Assembly: GCF_022758885.1 (NCBI RefSeq) | Contig: NZ_JALEBH010000001.1 | Span: 1,550,001 to 1,614,000 of the forward strand | Origin: Sphingobium sp. BYY-5 | GTDB lineage: Bacteria; Pseudomonadota; Alphaproteobacteria; Sphingomonadales; Sphingomonadaceae | Reading direction: 5' to 3' | DNA length: 64,000 nucleotides | Shown: in pieces, positions 36,787 through 45,637 of the stretch | How the letters are laid out: every line of letters begins with the position of its first letter | Numbering within the stretch: position 1 is the stretch's first letter | Made by a program: the position numbers and the translations under genes | The notes under the pieces: model-generated | What the model saw: only the letters and a program-made list of their open reading frames with translations | Told to the model about the DNA's origin: nothing | Database searches by the model: none

Positions 36787-37485
36787 TTACGCTTCGCTCT
36801 TGCTCCCGCCAAAGGGATCGAGGATCGCGGCGTCGCTGGAAATCAGTTCGGACTCGCTCTTCAGCGCCTCTTCGGCGCGGCGCACGGCGTCCTGGCGCTC
36901 GCGGCGCAGCTCCTCGATCAGCGCCTCGCGGTCGCCGTCCAGGCGCGAATCGGTCGGCGCCTCGATGCCCGCCTTCTTCGCCGCCTTCGCGACCAGCGAA
37001 TCCAGCTCGCGCTGCGAGCAGAGGCCCAGCGTCACCGGGTCCTTGGGCGTGATGTTGGAGATGTTCCAGTGGCTGCGGTCGCGGATCGCGGCGATGGTGG
37101 TGCGGGTGGTGCCGATCAGCTTGCCGATCGCGCCGTCCGAAATCTCCGGATGATTGCGCAGGATCCAGGCGATGCCGTCCGGCTTGTCCTGGCGCTTGCT
37201 GACCGGGGTGTAGCGCGGCCCCTTGGTCCGGCGAACCGGCTCCGGCCCCTTCAGCATCTTGAGCTTGTAGTCGGGATTGCTCTCACCCTTGTGGATTTCG
37301 TCCATGGTGATTTCATGGGCGCGCACCGGATCGCGGCCGGTATATTTGATGCTGGCGGTATCGTCGGCGATCGCCTGCACTTCGAGGATATGAAGCCCAC
37401 AGAATTCCGCGATCTGGTCGAAGCTCAGAGCGCTGTTGTCGACCAGCCAACTGGCGGTCGCGTGGGGCATGAGAGGCTGGGACAC
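36787..37485 (-). CDS. trcR: Cell-cycle transcriptional regulator TrcR (DUF1013)
   Basis: 232 residues from the GTG at 37485 (GGAG eight bases upstream; protein MSQPLMPHATASWLVDN). DUF1013 features: SALSFDQIAEFCGLHILEVQAIAD, the central PRYTPVSKRQDKPDGIAWILRNHPEISDGAIGKLIGTTRTTIAAIRDR part, which is the helix-turn-helix, and GLCSQRELDSLVAKA. TrcR-type proteins associate with RNA polymerase at sigma-70 promoters in Caulobacter and Sinorhizobium and affect cell-cycle genes. It is typical of alphaproteobacteria. Confidence 0.9.
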   Translation of the reverse strand: MSQPLMPHATASWLVDNSALSFDQIAEFCGLHILEVQAIADDTASIKYTGRDPVRAHEITMDEIHKGESNPDYKLKMLKGPEPVRRTKGPRYTPVSKRQDKPDGIAWILRNHPEISDGAIGKLIGTTRTTIAAIRDRSHWNISNITPKDPVTLGLCSQRELDSLVAKAAKKAGIEAPTDSRLDGDREALIEELRRERQDAVRRAEEALKSESELISSDAAILDPFGGSKSEA

Positions 37486-37516
37486 GGGGTCTTCTCCGGC
37501 ACGTAAAAACGATAAG

Positions 37517-37537
37517 GGCCGCCCAATCAGGGCGGCC
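37517..37537 (-). terminator. Hairpin between the glycosyltransferase gene and trcR
   Basis: GGCCGCCC (37517-37524) and GGGCGGCC (37530-37537), five-base loop, followed on the minus strand by CTTATCGTTTTT. It may end the glycosyltransferase transcript; being 32 bases upstream of the trcR GTG, it could also lie in the trcR leader. Confidence 0.6.
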
Positions 37538-37586
37538 GCGACGGGTCGGGAATAGTGCATCCCGGCCCTGGCGGCAAGGAAAAGCG

Positions 37587-38615
37587 TCAGGCGGCGCTGT
37601 CGATCACATCCGGGTCGATTTCATGCAGGCCCGACAGGAACTCCCGCGCGCTCCGTTCCCAACTGAAGCTGCGGCCGTAAATGGCGCAGGCCTGCCGATC
37701 CCGCACCAGCGCCCCGGTGATGGCCCGCCCCAGATCCTCCGACAGCGCGCCGGTTTCCGGCGTCACGATATCGACCGGCCCCGTCACCGGATAGGCCGCG
37801 ACCGGCGTGCCGCAGGCCAGCGCCTCGATCATTACCAGCCCGAACGTGTCGGTGCGGCTGGGGAAGACGAAGACGTCGGCGCCCGCATAGACGCCCGCCA
37901 GCTCCGCCCCGAACAGCGCGCCCAGGAAGCGCGCCTGCGGATAGGCCCGCTCCAGCGTCACGCGCGCCGGCCCGTCGCCCACCACCACCTTGGTCCCGTC
38001 ATGGTCGGTGGCCAGAAACGCCTCCAGATTCTTCTCGACCGCGACCCGCCCGACATAGAGCATGATCGGGCGCGGCAGATCGGCGAACAGGGCGGGCGGC
38101 CGGGCATCGGGCGTGAAGGCGGTCAGGTCCACCCCCCTGCCCCAGGGCCGCACATTGGCGACGCCATGGGCGCGCAACTGCTCGCGCACCGACCGGGTCG
38201 ACACCAGCACCGCCTGCGCCGGGCCATGGAACCAGCGGATATAGCGCCAGAACCAGGCTGCGGGCAGGCCGGTGCGCTGCGCCACATAATCGGGGAAATG
38301 GGTGTGATAGGCGGTGGTGAAGGGCACGCCGCTGCGCAGGCACCAGCGCCGCGCCGCGATGCACAGCGGCCCTTCGGTCGCCAGATGCACGGCATCGGGG
38401 CGGAAGGCGGCGATCGCCTGCCCCACCACGCTCGACCGCACCAGCGCCAGCCTTATTTCGGGATAGGTGGGGCAGGGAATGGAACCGTAGAGATCGGGCG
38501 AGATCACCTTCACCTCATGCCCCATCCGCTCCAGTTCCCCCTGGATCGTCTGGAGCGTGCGCACGACGCCATTCACCTGCGGCGTCCAGGCGTCGGTAAC
38601 GATGGCTATACGCAT
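37587..38615 (-). CDS. Glycosyltransferase family 4 (group 1), MgtA/PimB-like
   Basis: 342 residues from the ATG at 38615 (alternative ATG 38633). GT-B fold: N-terminal IAIVTDAWTPQVNGVVRTL, HLATEGPLCIAARRWC, FTTAYHTHFPDY; C-terminal PIMLYVGRVAVEKNLEAFL, FLGALFGAELAGVYAGADVFVFPSRTDTFGLVMIEALACGTPV (EX7E motif of GT4) and AYPVTGPVDIV. The closest known group uses GDP- or UDP-sugars to glycosylate lipids, e.g. glycosphingolipid or phosphatidylinositol mannosides. It is upstream-linked with an LpxH-like phosphatase (72 bases between them). Confidence 0.88.
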   Translation of the reverse strand: MRIAIVTDAWTPQVNGVVRTLQTIQGELERMGHEVKVISPDLYGSIPCPTYPEIRLALVRSSVVGQAIAAFRPDAVHLATEGPLCIAARRWCLRSGVPFTTAYHTHFPDYVAQRTGLPAAWFWRYIRWFHGPAQAVLVSTRSVREQLRAHGVANVRPWGRGVDLTAFTPDARPPALFADLPRPIMLYVGRVAVEKNLEAFLATDHDGTKVVVGDGPARVTLERAYPQARFLGALFGAELAGVYAGADVFVFPSRTDTFGLVMIEALACGTPVAAYPVTGPVDIVTPETGALSEDLGRAITGALVRDRQACAIYGRSFSWERSAREFLSGLHEIDPDVIDSAA

Positions 38616-38687
38616 GGCCTTATGCTCCGTCATCGCCGGGGGGAGCCACACCCACCCCGCTGCCGCCTCAAGTGCATCACCAAAAAT

Positions 38688-39560
38688 TCAAGCCGCTATC
38701 CGCGCCTGCTCATTGCCCGCGCCCTGTTGCCGCGCGGCGATCTCGTCGGCCCAGTGCAGCACTTCCATCCGCCCGTCGGAATGCTCGACCAGCGCGGTGC
38801 AACCTTCCACCCAGTCGCCATCATTATAATATTGCACGCCCTCGATCTCGCGCATTTCGGCATTGTGGATATGGCCGCACACCACGCCGTCCACCCCGCG
38901 CGCGCCGGCCTCATGCGCCACCACTTCCTCGAAGCGGGAGATGAAGGACACGGCGTTCTTGACCTTGTGCTTGGCCATCTTGCTGAGCGACCAATAGGGC
39001 AGGCCCATGCGCTGCCGCACCGCGTTCACCACTATGTTCAGGCGCATCAGCGTCGTGTAGGCGGCGTCGCCGACGAAGGCGAGCCAGCGATGCGCCAGCA
39101 TGATCGTGTCGAACTCGTCGCCATGCAGCACCAGCAGCTTGCGCCCGTCGGCAGTCTGGTGGATCGCCTTGCGCCGGATTTCCACGCCGCCAAAGCTCAT
39201 GCCGGTGAACTGGCGGAACATCTCGTCATGATTGCCGGGGATATAGACGACCCGCGTGCCGCGCTTGGCGCGCTTCATCAGGCGCCAGACCACGTCATTA
39301 TGCGTCTGCGGCCAGTAGAAGCGCTTCTTGAGCCGCCAGCCATCGATGATGTCGCCGACCAGATAGATGGTGTCGCTGTCCACGCTGTCGAGGAAATCGA
39401 TCAGCATCGTCGCGTTGCAACCGCGCGTGCCAAGATGGATGTCGGAGATCCAGATGGTGCGATAGCGACGACGCTCCCCCTCCCGCTCAGGGATATGAAG
39501 CTGGTCGTCGGCGCCCTCTTCCATGTCGCCCGGAAAGGGCAGGCGCGTGATGGCGTTCAT
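38688..39560 (-). CDS. UDP-2,3-diacylglucosamine diphosphatase-like metallophosphatase
   Basis: 290 residues. Calcineurin-like metal motifs in order: SDIHLGTRG, GDIIDGW, IPGNHDEMFR, LHGDEFD and CGHIHNAEM. LpxH-type enzymes cleave UDP-2,3-diacylglucosamine in lipid A synthesis; this longer form with an N-terminal extension of about 30 residues is found in alphaproteobacteria and in other bacteria next to glycosyltransferases, so it may act on a different glycolipid. It probably shares a transcript with the glycosyltransferase gene downstream. Confidence 0.85.
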   Translation of the reverse strand: MNAITRLPFPGDMEEGADDQLHIPEREGERRRYRTIWISDIHLGTRGCNATMLIDFLDSVDSDTIYLVGDIIDGWRLKKRFYWPQTHNDVVWRLMKRAKRGTRVVYIPGNHDEMFRQFTGMSFGGVEIRRKAIHQTADGRKLLVLHGDEFDTIMLAHRWLAFVGDAAYTTLMRLNIVVNAVRQRMGLPYWSLSKMAKHKVKNAVSFISRFEEVVAHEAGARGVDGVVCGHIHNAEMREIEGVQYYNDGDWVEGCTALVEHSDGRMEVLHWADEIAARQQGAGNEQARIAA

Positions 39561-39683
39561 GATACGATCCCCAAAGACGATGTCCTTGGGAGCGAATCCC
39601 TAGCGCCCCAATGTTACAACTTTGCAGAGAATATGACGGAAATGCTACGATTTGCAGGGGTTTGCAGTTGATCCTCTCCACCT

Positions 39684-39762
39684 GTCATGCCGACAAAAGC
39701 CGGCATCCCGCTTTTTTCTCGACGAAACGGGGCAGTGATATCTAGCGTTCGCTGGGATGACG
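39684..39762. repeat. Degenerate family C/D palindrome
   Basis: GTCATGCCGACAAAAG with CCGGCAT (39684-39707) on the left and CGCTGGGATGACG (about 39750-39762) on the right. Together with the next element it fills the 334-base gap 39561-39894, in which no gene is supported. Confidence 0.6.
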
Positions 39763-39797
39763 AAGTTGTGATGGAGAAGAGCCTTTCGTTTTCCCAT

Positions 39798-39886
39798 CGT
39801 CATCCCCGCGCAAGCGGGGATCCATCTCTATGCGGGGCATCTAGACGAGAGACTGGGAGATGGATTCCCGCCTACGCGGGAATGAC
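39798..39886. repeat. Family C palindrome (GTCATCCCCGCG type)
   Basis: Outer arms CGTCATCCCCGCGCAAGC and CCTACGCGGGAATGAC; inner arms GGATCCATCTC and GGGAGATGGATTC. Same family as 33928-34014. Confidence 0.85.
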
Positions 39887-39894
39887 AAAGAGGG

Positions 39895-40101
39895 TTAAGG
39901 GAGGATCGACCAAACCCTATTAATGAGCCAGCGCGATCCCAGTCCAACAGCGGCAATGGTCGGTATTATCAACCAGAAAAACGGGTTTTCGCCTACAACA
40001 CCGATAAAAAACATAAGGATTAGCGGGGCCGCCAGGGCAGCCAACCCACACCCCCATCTTCCACCCAATGTGCTTCCACCTTGGTATTTGCTGTCGCTCA
40101 T
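39895..40101 (-). CDS. Small membrane protein, 68 residues, lower GC
   Basis: Polar head MSDSKYQGGSTLGGRWG, then two hydrophobic helices (CGLAALAAPLILMFFIGVV and FFWLIIPTIAAVGLGS) and a short basic end RWLINRVWSILP. No recognised family. The codon use is less GC-rich than in the neighbours, and the upstream Shine-Dalgarno is weak. It lies between a repeat cluster and the quinone oxidoreductase gene. Confidence 0.5.
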   Translation of the reverse strand: MSDSKYQGGSTLGGRWGCGLAALAAPLILMFFIGVVGENPFFWLIIPTIAAVGLGSRWLINRVWSILP

Positions 40102-40174
40102 TAGTAAGTATTTGCACGAATGACTTAAGGTCTGAAAGAGGCCAAAAGCGAAAATCTCACCCGACCATCCCCCC

Positions 40175-41161
40175 TCAAACCACCAGCACGATCTTCCCGA
40201 AATGCGCGCCTGCGTCCATCCGCGCGTGCGCCTTGGCCGCGTCCGCCAGCGCGAACCGCTGGTCCATCGCCGGGCGCAGCTTGCCTTCGTTCACGAACGA
40301 CCAGACCGTGCGCATCAGTTCATCCGCGACCAGGCTCTTGAACCCCGTCGACCGCGCGCGCAGCGTCGATCCGGTGATCGTCAACCGCCGCTGCATGATG
40401 GCCGGAATGAATATCTCCGCCTTCGCCCCGCCCAGAACCGCGATCGACACATGCCGGCCGTCCTCCGCCAGGCATTCCAGGTTGCGCGGCAGATAGTCGC
40501 CGCCGACCATGTCGAGCACCGCCTGCACCCCCTGCCCGCCGGTGATCCGCTTCACCTCCGCGACATAGTCCAGGTCACGATAGTTGATCGCATGATCCGC
40601 GCCCCACGCCTTGGCCTGCGCGCACTTCTCGTCACTGCCGCAGGTGACGATGATCGTCACGCCGAACAGCCTGCACAGCGTGATCGCCATGGTGCCAATG
40701 CCGCTGGTGCCGCCATGGACCAGCACCGTGTCGCCATCCACCGCATAGGCACGCTCGAACAGGTTGGTCCATACGGTAAAGAGCGTCTCGGGCAGCGCCG
40801 CCGCCTCGACCAGGTCATAGCTGTCCGGGACCGGCAGGCACTGGCCGGCGGGCGCGACCGCATATTCGGCATAGCCCCCGCCCGCCAGCAGCGCGCAGAC
40901 CTTCTGCCCCACCAGCATGTCCGCGCCGTCCCCGGCCGCGACGATGGTGCCCGCCACCTCCAGCCCCGGAATGTCGGAAGCGCCCGGCGGGGGCGGATAT
41001 TTCCCCTGCCGTTGCAGCACGTCGGGCCGGTTCACGCCCGCGGCGGCGACCCGGATCAGCACCTCGCCCTTGCCCGGCACCGGCACCGGCCGCCGTTCGG
41101 GCACCAGCGCCTCCGGCCCGCCCGGCACGGCGATGCCGATCGCCATCATGTCCCTTGGCAT
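40175..41161 (-). CDS. NAD(P)H-quinone oxidoreductase (zinc-less MDR, PIG3/TP53I3-like)
   Basis: 328 residues from the ATG at 41161; ATGs at 41203, 41146 and 41143 are alternatives, the last two having the best AAGGG spacing. It shows the medium-chain dehydrogenase plan: VLIRVAAAGVNRPDVLQRQG, PGLEVAGTIVAAG, and the NADPH site VLVHGGTSGIGTMAITL followed by TCGSDEKCAQAKAWGADHAINY and VLDMVGGDYL. The catalytic zinc Cys residues are absent, as in quinone reductases (QorA/PIG3). The likely role is reduction of quinones; it is single and divergent from the DUF1192 gene. Confidence 0.9.
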   Translation of the reverse strand: MPRDMMAIGIAVPGGPEALVPERRPVPVPGKGEVLIRVAAAGVNRPDVLQRQGKYPPPPGASDIPGLEVAGTIVAAGDGADMLVGQKVCALLAGGGYAEYAVAPAGQCLPVPDSYDLVEAAALPETLFTVWTNLFERAYAVDGDTVLVHGGTSGIGTMAITLCRLFGVTIIVTCGSDEKCAQAKAWGADHAINYRDLDYVAEVKRITGGQGVQAVLDMVGGDYLPRNLECLAEDGRHVSIAVLGGAKAEIFIPAIMQRRLTITGSTLRARSTGFKSLVADELMRTVWSFVNEGKLRPAMDQRFALADAAKAHARMDAGAHFGKIVLVV

Positions 41162-41322
41162 GTCCGTTGGCGCCTCCCCCGGCGTCGTCAATCCATTCGC
41201 CATCCCCGCCGTCCCCGAAAAACTGGCCCGAAAGCTGTCGTTATATTGCGCCGCATCAAAATCATGCGGTGAAGCGCGCGCCCTTATTGACAGAGTGGCC
41301 CATAGGGTCAACATTGGCCTTC

Positions 41323-41520
41323 ATGGACTTGGATGACGATCTGCCACGCAAGGGAGATGATCCGCTGGCCCGCCTGCTGAAACAGGATCTGGGGCCATTG
41401 TCCGTTGCCGAACTGGAAACCCGCATCGCCGCACTGGAGGCGGAAATCGGGCGAACCAGGGCAAAGATTGAAAGCGCCGCCGATCACAAGGCCAATGCCG
41501 AGGCGCTATTCAAACGATGA
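41323..41520 (+). CDS. DUF1192 small protein
   Basis: 65 residues from the ATG at 41323. N-terminal MDLDDDLPRKGDDPLARLLK, then the DUF1192 helix LGPLSVAELETRIAALEAEIGRTRAKIE and a short HKANAEALFKR end, which reads like a coiled coil. The function is unknown; the family is alphaproteobacterial. The clpA start is 152 bases downstream; co-transcription is possible. Confidence 0.85.
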   Translation: MDLDDDLPRKGDDPLARLLKQDLGPLSVAELETRIAALEAEIGRTRAKIESAADHKANAEALFKR

Positions 41521-41671
41521 ACCGGCGCCCCGCCCCCAGCACCCTTCAGGGTTTCTTCGGGCATGAGCAGTGTGGCAATTCCGCTGATCGGGCGACACGC
41601 CTTGATCGAGCGTCGAGTAATGCCGACATAGGGTTCAAGGTCGCTCCCATGGGGAGCTTGGAGTAGAATAT

Positions 41672-43990
41672 ATGCCTTCTTTCGCACCCGCCCTTGAAAC
41701 CACCCTGCACAACGCGCTGACCCATGCGTCGGAGCGCAAGCATGAATATGCCACGCTGGAGCATCTGCTGCTCGCGCTGATCGACGACGAACATGCGTCG
41801 AAGGTGATGCAGGCGTGCGGCGTGGAGCTGGGCGAGCTGGGTGACGCCGTGACCCATTATCTCGACACCGAACTGGACAGTTTGAAGGTCGAGGGAACGA
41901 GCGACCCGTCCCCCACCAGCGGTTTCCAGCGCGTCGTCCAGCGCGCCATCCTGCACGTCCAGTCGTCCGGCAAGGATGAGGTGACGGGCGCCAACGTCCT
42001 GGTCGCGCTCTTTTCCGAACGCGAAAGCTATGCCGTCTACTTCCTGCAACAGCAGGATATGAGCCGTCTGGATGCCGTCAGCTATATCAGCCACGGCGTC
42101 GGCAAGGGCACGCCCACGCCCGAGCGTCAGGAGACCAAGGGCGCCGCCGAGGAGGAAAAGAAGGTGCAGGACGGTAAGGCCAAGAAGGACAGCGCCCTCG
42201 ACCAGTTCACCGTCAACCTCAATGAAAAGGCGGAGCGCGGCAAGGTCGATCCCCTGATCGGCCGTTCGGCCGAGGTGGATCGCACCATCCAGATCCTCTG
42301 CCGCCGCTCGAAAAACAACCCGCTCTATGTCGGTGATCCCGGCGTCGGCAAGACCGCGATCGCGGAAGGACTGGCGCGCAAGATCATCGAGGGTGATGTG
42401 CCCGACGTCCTCAAGGACGCGGTGATCTACTCGCTCGACATGGGCGCGTTGCTGGCCGGCACCCGCTATCGCGGCGATTTCGAGGAGCGGCTGAAAGCGG
42501 TCGTCACCGAACTGGAAAAGATGCCCGATGCGGTCCTCTTCATCGATGAAATCCACACCGTCATCGGCGCGGGCGCGACCAGCGGCGGCGCGATGGATGC
42601 GTCCAACCTGCTGAAACCGGCCCTGTCGGGCGGCACGATCCGCTGCATCGGTTCGACCACCTACAAGGAATTCCGCAATCATTTCGAAAAGGATCGCGCG
42701 CTGCTGCGCCGGTTCCAGAAGATCGACGTCAACGAACCGTCGATCGACGACACGATCAAGATCCTGGCCGGTCTGCGCACCGCGTTCGAGGATCATCATC
42801 ACGTCAAATATACGCCCGACGCGATCAAGGCGGCGGTGGAACTGTCAGCGCGCTACATCAACGACCGCAAGCTGCCCGACAAGGCGATCGACGTGATCGA
42901 TGAAGTCGGCGCGATGCAGATGCTGGTGGTCCCATCGAAACGCAAGAAGACGATCACCCCCAAGGAGATCGAACAGGTCATCGCGACCATGGCTCGCATC
43001 CCCCCCAAGACGGTGTCGTCCGACGACAAGAGCGTGCTGGAATCGCTGACCACGGACCTGAAAAGGGTCGTCTTCGGCCAGGACAAGGCGATCGAAACCC
43101 TGTCCTCCGCGATCAAGCTGTCGCGCGCGGGCCTGCGCGATCCCGACAAGCCGATCGGCAACTATCTCTTCTCCGGCCCCACCGGCGTCGGCAAGACGGA
43201 GGTGGCGCGCCAGCTCGCCACGCTGCTCGGCATCCCGCTCCAGCGGTTCGACATGTCGGAATATATGGAACGCCATTCGGTCAGCCGCCTGATCGGCGCC
43301 CCTCCGGGCTATGTCGGCTATGACCAGGGCGGCCTGCTGACCGATGCCGTCGACCAGCAGCCGCACAGCGTGCTGCTGCTCGACGAGATCGAGAAGGCGC
43401 ATCCCGACCTGTTCAACATCCTGTTGCAGGTGATGGACAATGGCCGCCTGACCGACCACCACGGCAAGACCGTCGATTTCCGCAACACCATCCTCATCAT
43501 GACCACCAATGCCGGTGCGTCGGACATGGCGAAGGAAAGCATCGGTTTCGGCGAACTGACGCGCGAGGATGTGCAGGAGGATGCGGTGAAGAAGCTCTTC
43601 ACCCCCGAATTCCGCAACCGTCTCGATGCGGTGGTGCCCTTCGGCTATCTGCCGCCGGAAATCGTCGCCCGCGTCATCGACAAGTTCGTGCTGCAACTGG
43701 AACTGCAACTGGCCGACCGCGACGTCCACATCACCCTGGACGAGGATGCCAAGGCCTGGCTCACCAAGAAGGGCTATGACAAGCTCTACGGCGCCCGCCC
43801 GATGGGTCGCCTGATGCAGGAGAAGATCAAGCAGCCGCTGGCCGAGGAACTGCTGTTCGGCAAGCTGGTCCATGGCGGCGAAGTCCATGTCCGCATGAAG
43901 GATGAGGCCCTCTCCTTCGAAATCACCCCCGCCGCCCCCAAAAAGGGCAAGAAAGGCGGCAAGGCGAAGACAGCCGAAGGCACTAAATAA
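41672..43990 (+). CDS. clpA: ATP-dependent Clp protease ATP-binding subunit ClpA
   Basis: 772 residues. Clp-N domain (about 1-145, double Clp repeat), two AAA+ modules with Walker A sites GDPGVGKT (about 220) and GPTGVGKT (about 502), Walker [12 protein letters not shown] and [12 protein letters not shown], and arginine-finger region. The C-terminal tail [17 protein letters not shown] is a Lys-rich extension; the ClpP-binding IGL-type loop would be in the second module. It unfolds substrates for ClpP, with ClpS as adaptor for N-end rule substrates. Unusually for proteobacteria, no clpS lies directly upstream: 41521-41671 has no such ORF. Confidence 0.96.
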   Translation: MPSFAPALETTLHNALTHASERKHEYATLEHLLLALIDDEHASKVMQACGVELGELGDAVTHYLDTELDSLKVEGTSDPSPTSGFQRVVQRAILHVQSSGKDEVTGANVLVALFSERESYAVYFLQQQDMSRLDAVSYISHGVGKGTPTPERQETKGAAEEEKKVQDGKAKKDSALDQFTVNLNEKAERGKVDPLIGRSAEVDRTIQILCRRSKNNPLYVGDPGVGKTAIAEGLARKIIEGDVPDVLKDAVIYSLDMGALLAGTRYRGDFEERLKAVVTELEKMPDAVLFIDEIHTVIGAGATSGGAMDASNLLKPALSGGTIRCIGSTTYKEFRNHFEKDRALLRRFQKIDVNEPSIDDTIKILAGLRTAFEDHHHVKYTPDAIKAAVELSARYINDRKLPDKAIDVIDEVGAMQMLVVPSKRKKTITPKEIEQVIATMARIPPKTVSSDDKSVLESLTTDLKRVVFGQDKAIETLSSAIKLSRAGLRDPDKPIGNYLFSGPTGVGKTEVARQLATLLGIPLQRFDMSEYMERHSVSRLIGAPPGYVGYDQGGLLTDAVDQQPHSVLLLDEIEKAHPDLFNILLQVMDNGRLTDHHGKTVDFRNTILIMTTNAGASDMAKESIGFGELTREDVQEDAVKKLFTPEFRNRLDAVVPFGYLPPEIVARVIDKFVLQLELQLADRDVHITLDEDAKAWLTKKGYDKLYGARPMGRLMQEKIKQPLAEELLFGKLVHGGEVHVRMKDEALSFEITPAAPKKGKKGGKAKTAEGTK

Positions 43991-44014
43991 GCGCCTTCAG
44001 GACATAAACGGAAA

Positions 44015-44041
44015 GGGCGGCCCGTAATGGCCGCCCTTTTT
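44015..44041 (+). terminator. Terminator of clpA
   Basis: GGGCGGCC (44015-44022), six-base loop, GGCCGCCC (44029-44036), then TTTTT. It starts 25 bases after the clpA stop. Confidence 0.9.
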
Positions 44042-44206
44042 CATGCCCAGCCCCACGGCACTGTCACAGTTCCGCTCAACCCATTGCAAACTCAGGCAGG
44101 GCGAACGGAGGCACGGGTCTGGTAGCGACCATTTCTCGCCTTTCATTGGCAATTTTTCGAGCTACGAAACCTGCCGCCCGTTCACGTTCCGCAGCGAGGT
44201 GTTGCT

Positions 44207-44839
44207 TCACGGATTTTCGCCATACTTCTCGTTTCCGATAAAGCCGAAGGGGTATCCAGATGCCGCTGCCCCATTTACGAGGCACCAAAATGTTTCGTCG
44301 TCCAGCTTACCAGACGAAATGGCAGTGCCTTCGAAGGTGCCCATTCCGTGCATGACTTTAACTGTGCCAATTGCTTTGGGGCCGCACATAGCTTCGAGTT
44401 CCCGAACGAAAGCTGCCTCATCTAAATGCTGGGGGTCATAAACTGGCAGACGGGAGAGCAGGCCTCTCTTTTCCAACCAAGCCTTTGCGACAGTCCTGTC
44501 CTGTTCATTTGACAGACGCCGATACAACGCCTGATAGGCCCGCTCTATCGACGATGGGAACACCACATAATAATGTGAAGCCAGCGAAGCATGGGCTACG
44601 CACCTTAGCTGCTCTTCCGAAGCGGAGGTCATATATTCCACTTCGATCACGTCTTCTTGAAGAGTGTCATCAAACTTTAGCCGGACGCTCTTGACGCCAC
44701 ACGCGGCGACCTGTGCAACTGCGACTTCTGGTTTGACCAACTCGACAGGAATATCGAGCGGATTGGCTGGGCTGGCTCCAGCTAAAATAGCAGCCATAAG
44801 TTTGATTAAAGTGCCAAGCATAGGAGTAGGATGTTGCAT
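44207..44839 (-). CDS. Hypothetical protein of lower GC content
   Basis: 210 residues from the ATG at 44839 (GGAG close upstream; ATG 44821 is an alternative). The N-terminus TLIKLMAAILAGASPANP looks like a short signal or anchor, followed by LDIPVELVKPEVAVAQVAACGVKSVRLKFDDTLQEDVIEVEYM, a helical middle (LASHYYVVFPSSIERAYQALYRRL) and LPVYDPQHLDEAAFVRELEAMCGPKAIGTVKV. I recognise no family. The AT-richer composition and lack of partners suggest a recently acquired orphan. The spacer 43991-44206 contains only the clpA terminator. Confidence 0.6.
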   Translation of the reverse strand: MQHPTPMLGTLIKLMAAILAGASPANPLDIPVELVKPEVAVAQVAACGVKSVRLKFDDTLQEDVIEVEYMTSASEEQLRCVAHASLASHYYVVFPSSIERAYQALYRRLSNEQDRTVAKAWLEKRGLLSRLPVYDPQHLDEAAFVRELEAMCGPKAIGTVKVMHGMGTFEGTAISSGKLDDETFWCLVNGAAASGYPFGFIGNEKYGENP

Positions 44840-44987
44840 TCTCCGGGAATGGCCGCAAGCTGTCAGATACTCTCCGAAACCCGACCGTCCGCTTCCCACC
44901 CCCATTCCCGACATGCCGGCCGATTGATTGCTGGCATCCCTGCGCATGTTGCGGCACCCTCCGCATCGTAATTCAGGAGAGCGTGCC

Positions 44988-45617
44988 ATGCCCCATAACC
45001 TCACCCTCTATACCAACCCCATGTCGCGCGGGCAGATTGCCCGCTGGATGCTGGAGGAGGTTGGCGAAGCCTATGAAATGGTGATCCTCGATTTTGACAG
45101 CGGCATGAAATCTGCCGATTATCTGGCGATCAACCCGATGGGCAAGGTGCCTGCCATCGTCCATGCGGGCAGGATAGTGACCGAATGCGCCGCCATCTGC
45201 GCCTATCTCGCCGATGCCTTCCCCGCCGCCAACCTGGCCCCGCCGGTCGATCAACGGGCGGATTATTATCGCTGGCTCTTCTTTGCCGCTGGTCCGGTGG
45301 AAGCGGCGATCACCAACAAGGCGTTCGGCTTCGTCGTTCCCGAAGGGCGGGAACGCAGCGCCGGATATGGTTGCTTCGACGACATGATCGACGCGCTGGA
45401 AAGCGCGGTGTCGGACGATGGCTGGATCTGCGGCGCGCAATTCACCGCCACCGACGTCTATGTGGGGTCGCAGATCGACTGGGGTCTGTCCTTTGGCACC
45501 CTGCCCAGCCGCCCCGCCTTCGAAACCTATGCCGCCCGCCTGCGCAAACGCCCGGCCTATCAGCGGCAGAAGGCGCTGGACGGCGCGCTTATCGCGCAGA
45601 TGCAGAAGAAGGGCTGA
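44988..45617 (+). CDS. Glutathione S-transferase family protein
   Basis: 209 residues from the ATG at 44988 (GGAG upstream). N-terminal thioredoxin-like domain: LTLYTNPMSRGQIARWMLEEVG, INPMGKVPAIVHAGRIVTECAAICAYLADAFP, where VPAI (cis-Pro) and the TE-C/S-A-A-I segment bind glutathione. The C-terminal all-helical domain has FTATDVYVGSQIDWGL. Ser in the NPMSRG loop is the probable catalytic residue. It likely conjugates electrophiles; the substrate is unknown. Confidence 0.9.
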   Translation: MPHNLTLYTNPMSRGQIARWMLEEVGEAYEMVILDFDSGMKSADYLAINPMGKVPAIVHAGRIVTECAAICAYLADAFPAANLAPPVDQRADYYRWLFFAAGPVEAAITNKAFGFVVPEGRERSAGYGCFDDMIDALESAVSDDGWICGAQFTATDVYVGSQIDWGLSFGTLPSRPAFETYAARLRKRPAYQRQKALDGALIAQMQKKG

Positions 45618-45637
45618 AACTCAGCCCTCCCCCTTTT

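Noticed and set aside
35068..37506. 812-codon open frame on the plus strand
   Set aside because: Antisense across fadD and trcR, both firmly identified.
39687..39923. 78-codon ORF with R-W-I-P-A-Y-A-G-M-T type sequence
   Set aside because: Translation of the dispersed palindromes; a well-known artefact of such repeats. The ORFs at 3089-3283 and 16309-16611 with S-P-A-K-A-G/S-P-A-Q-A-G are of the same kind.
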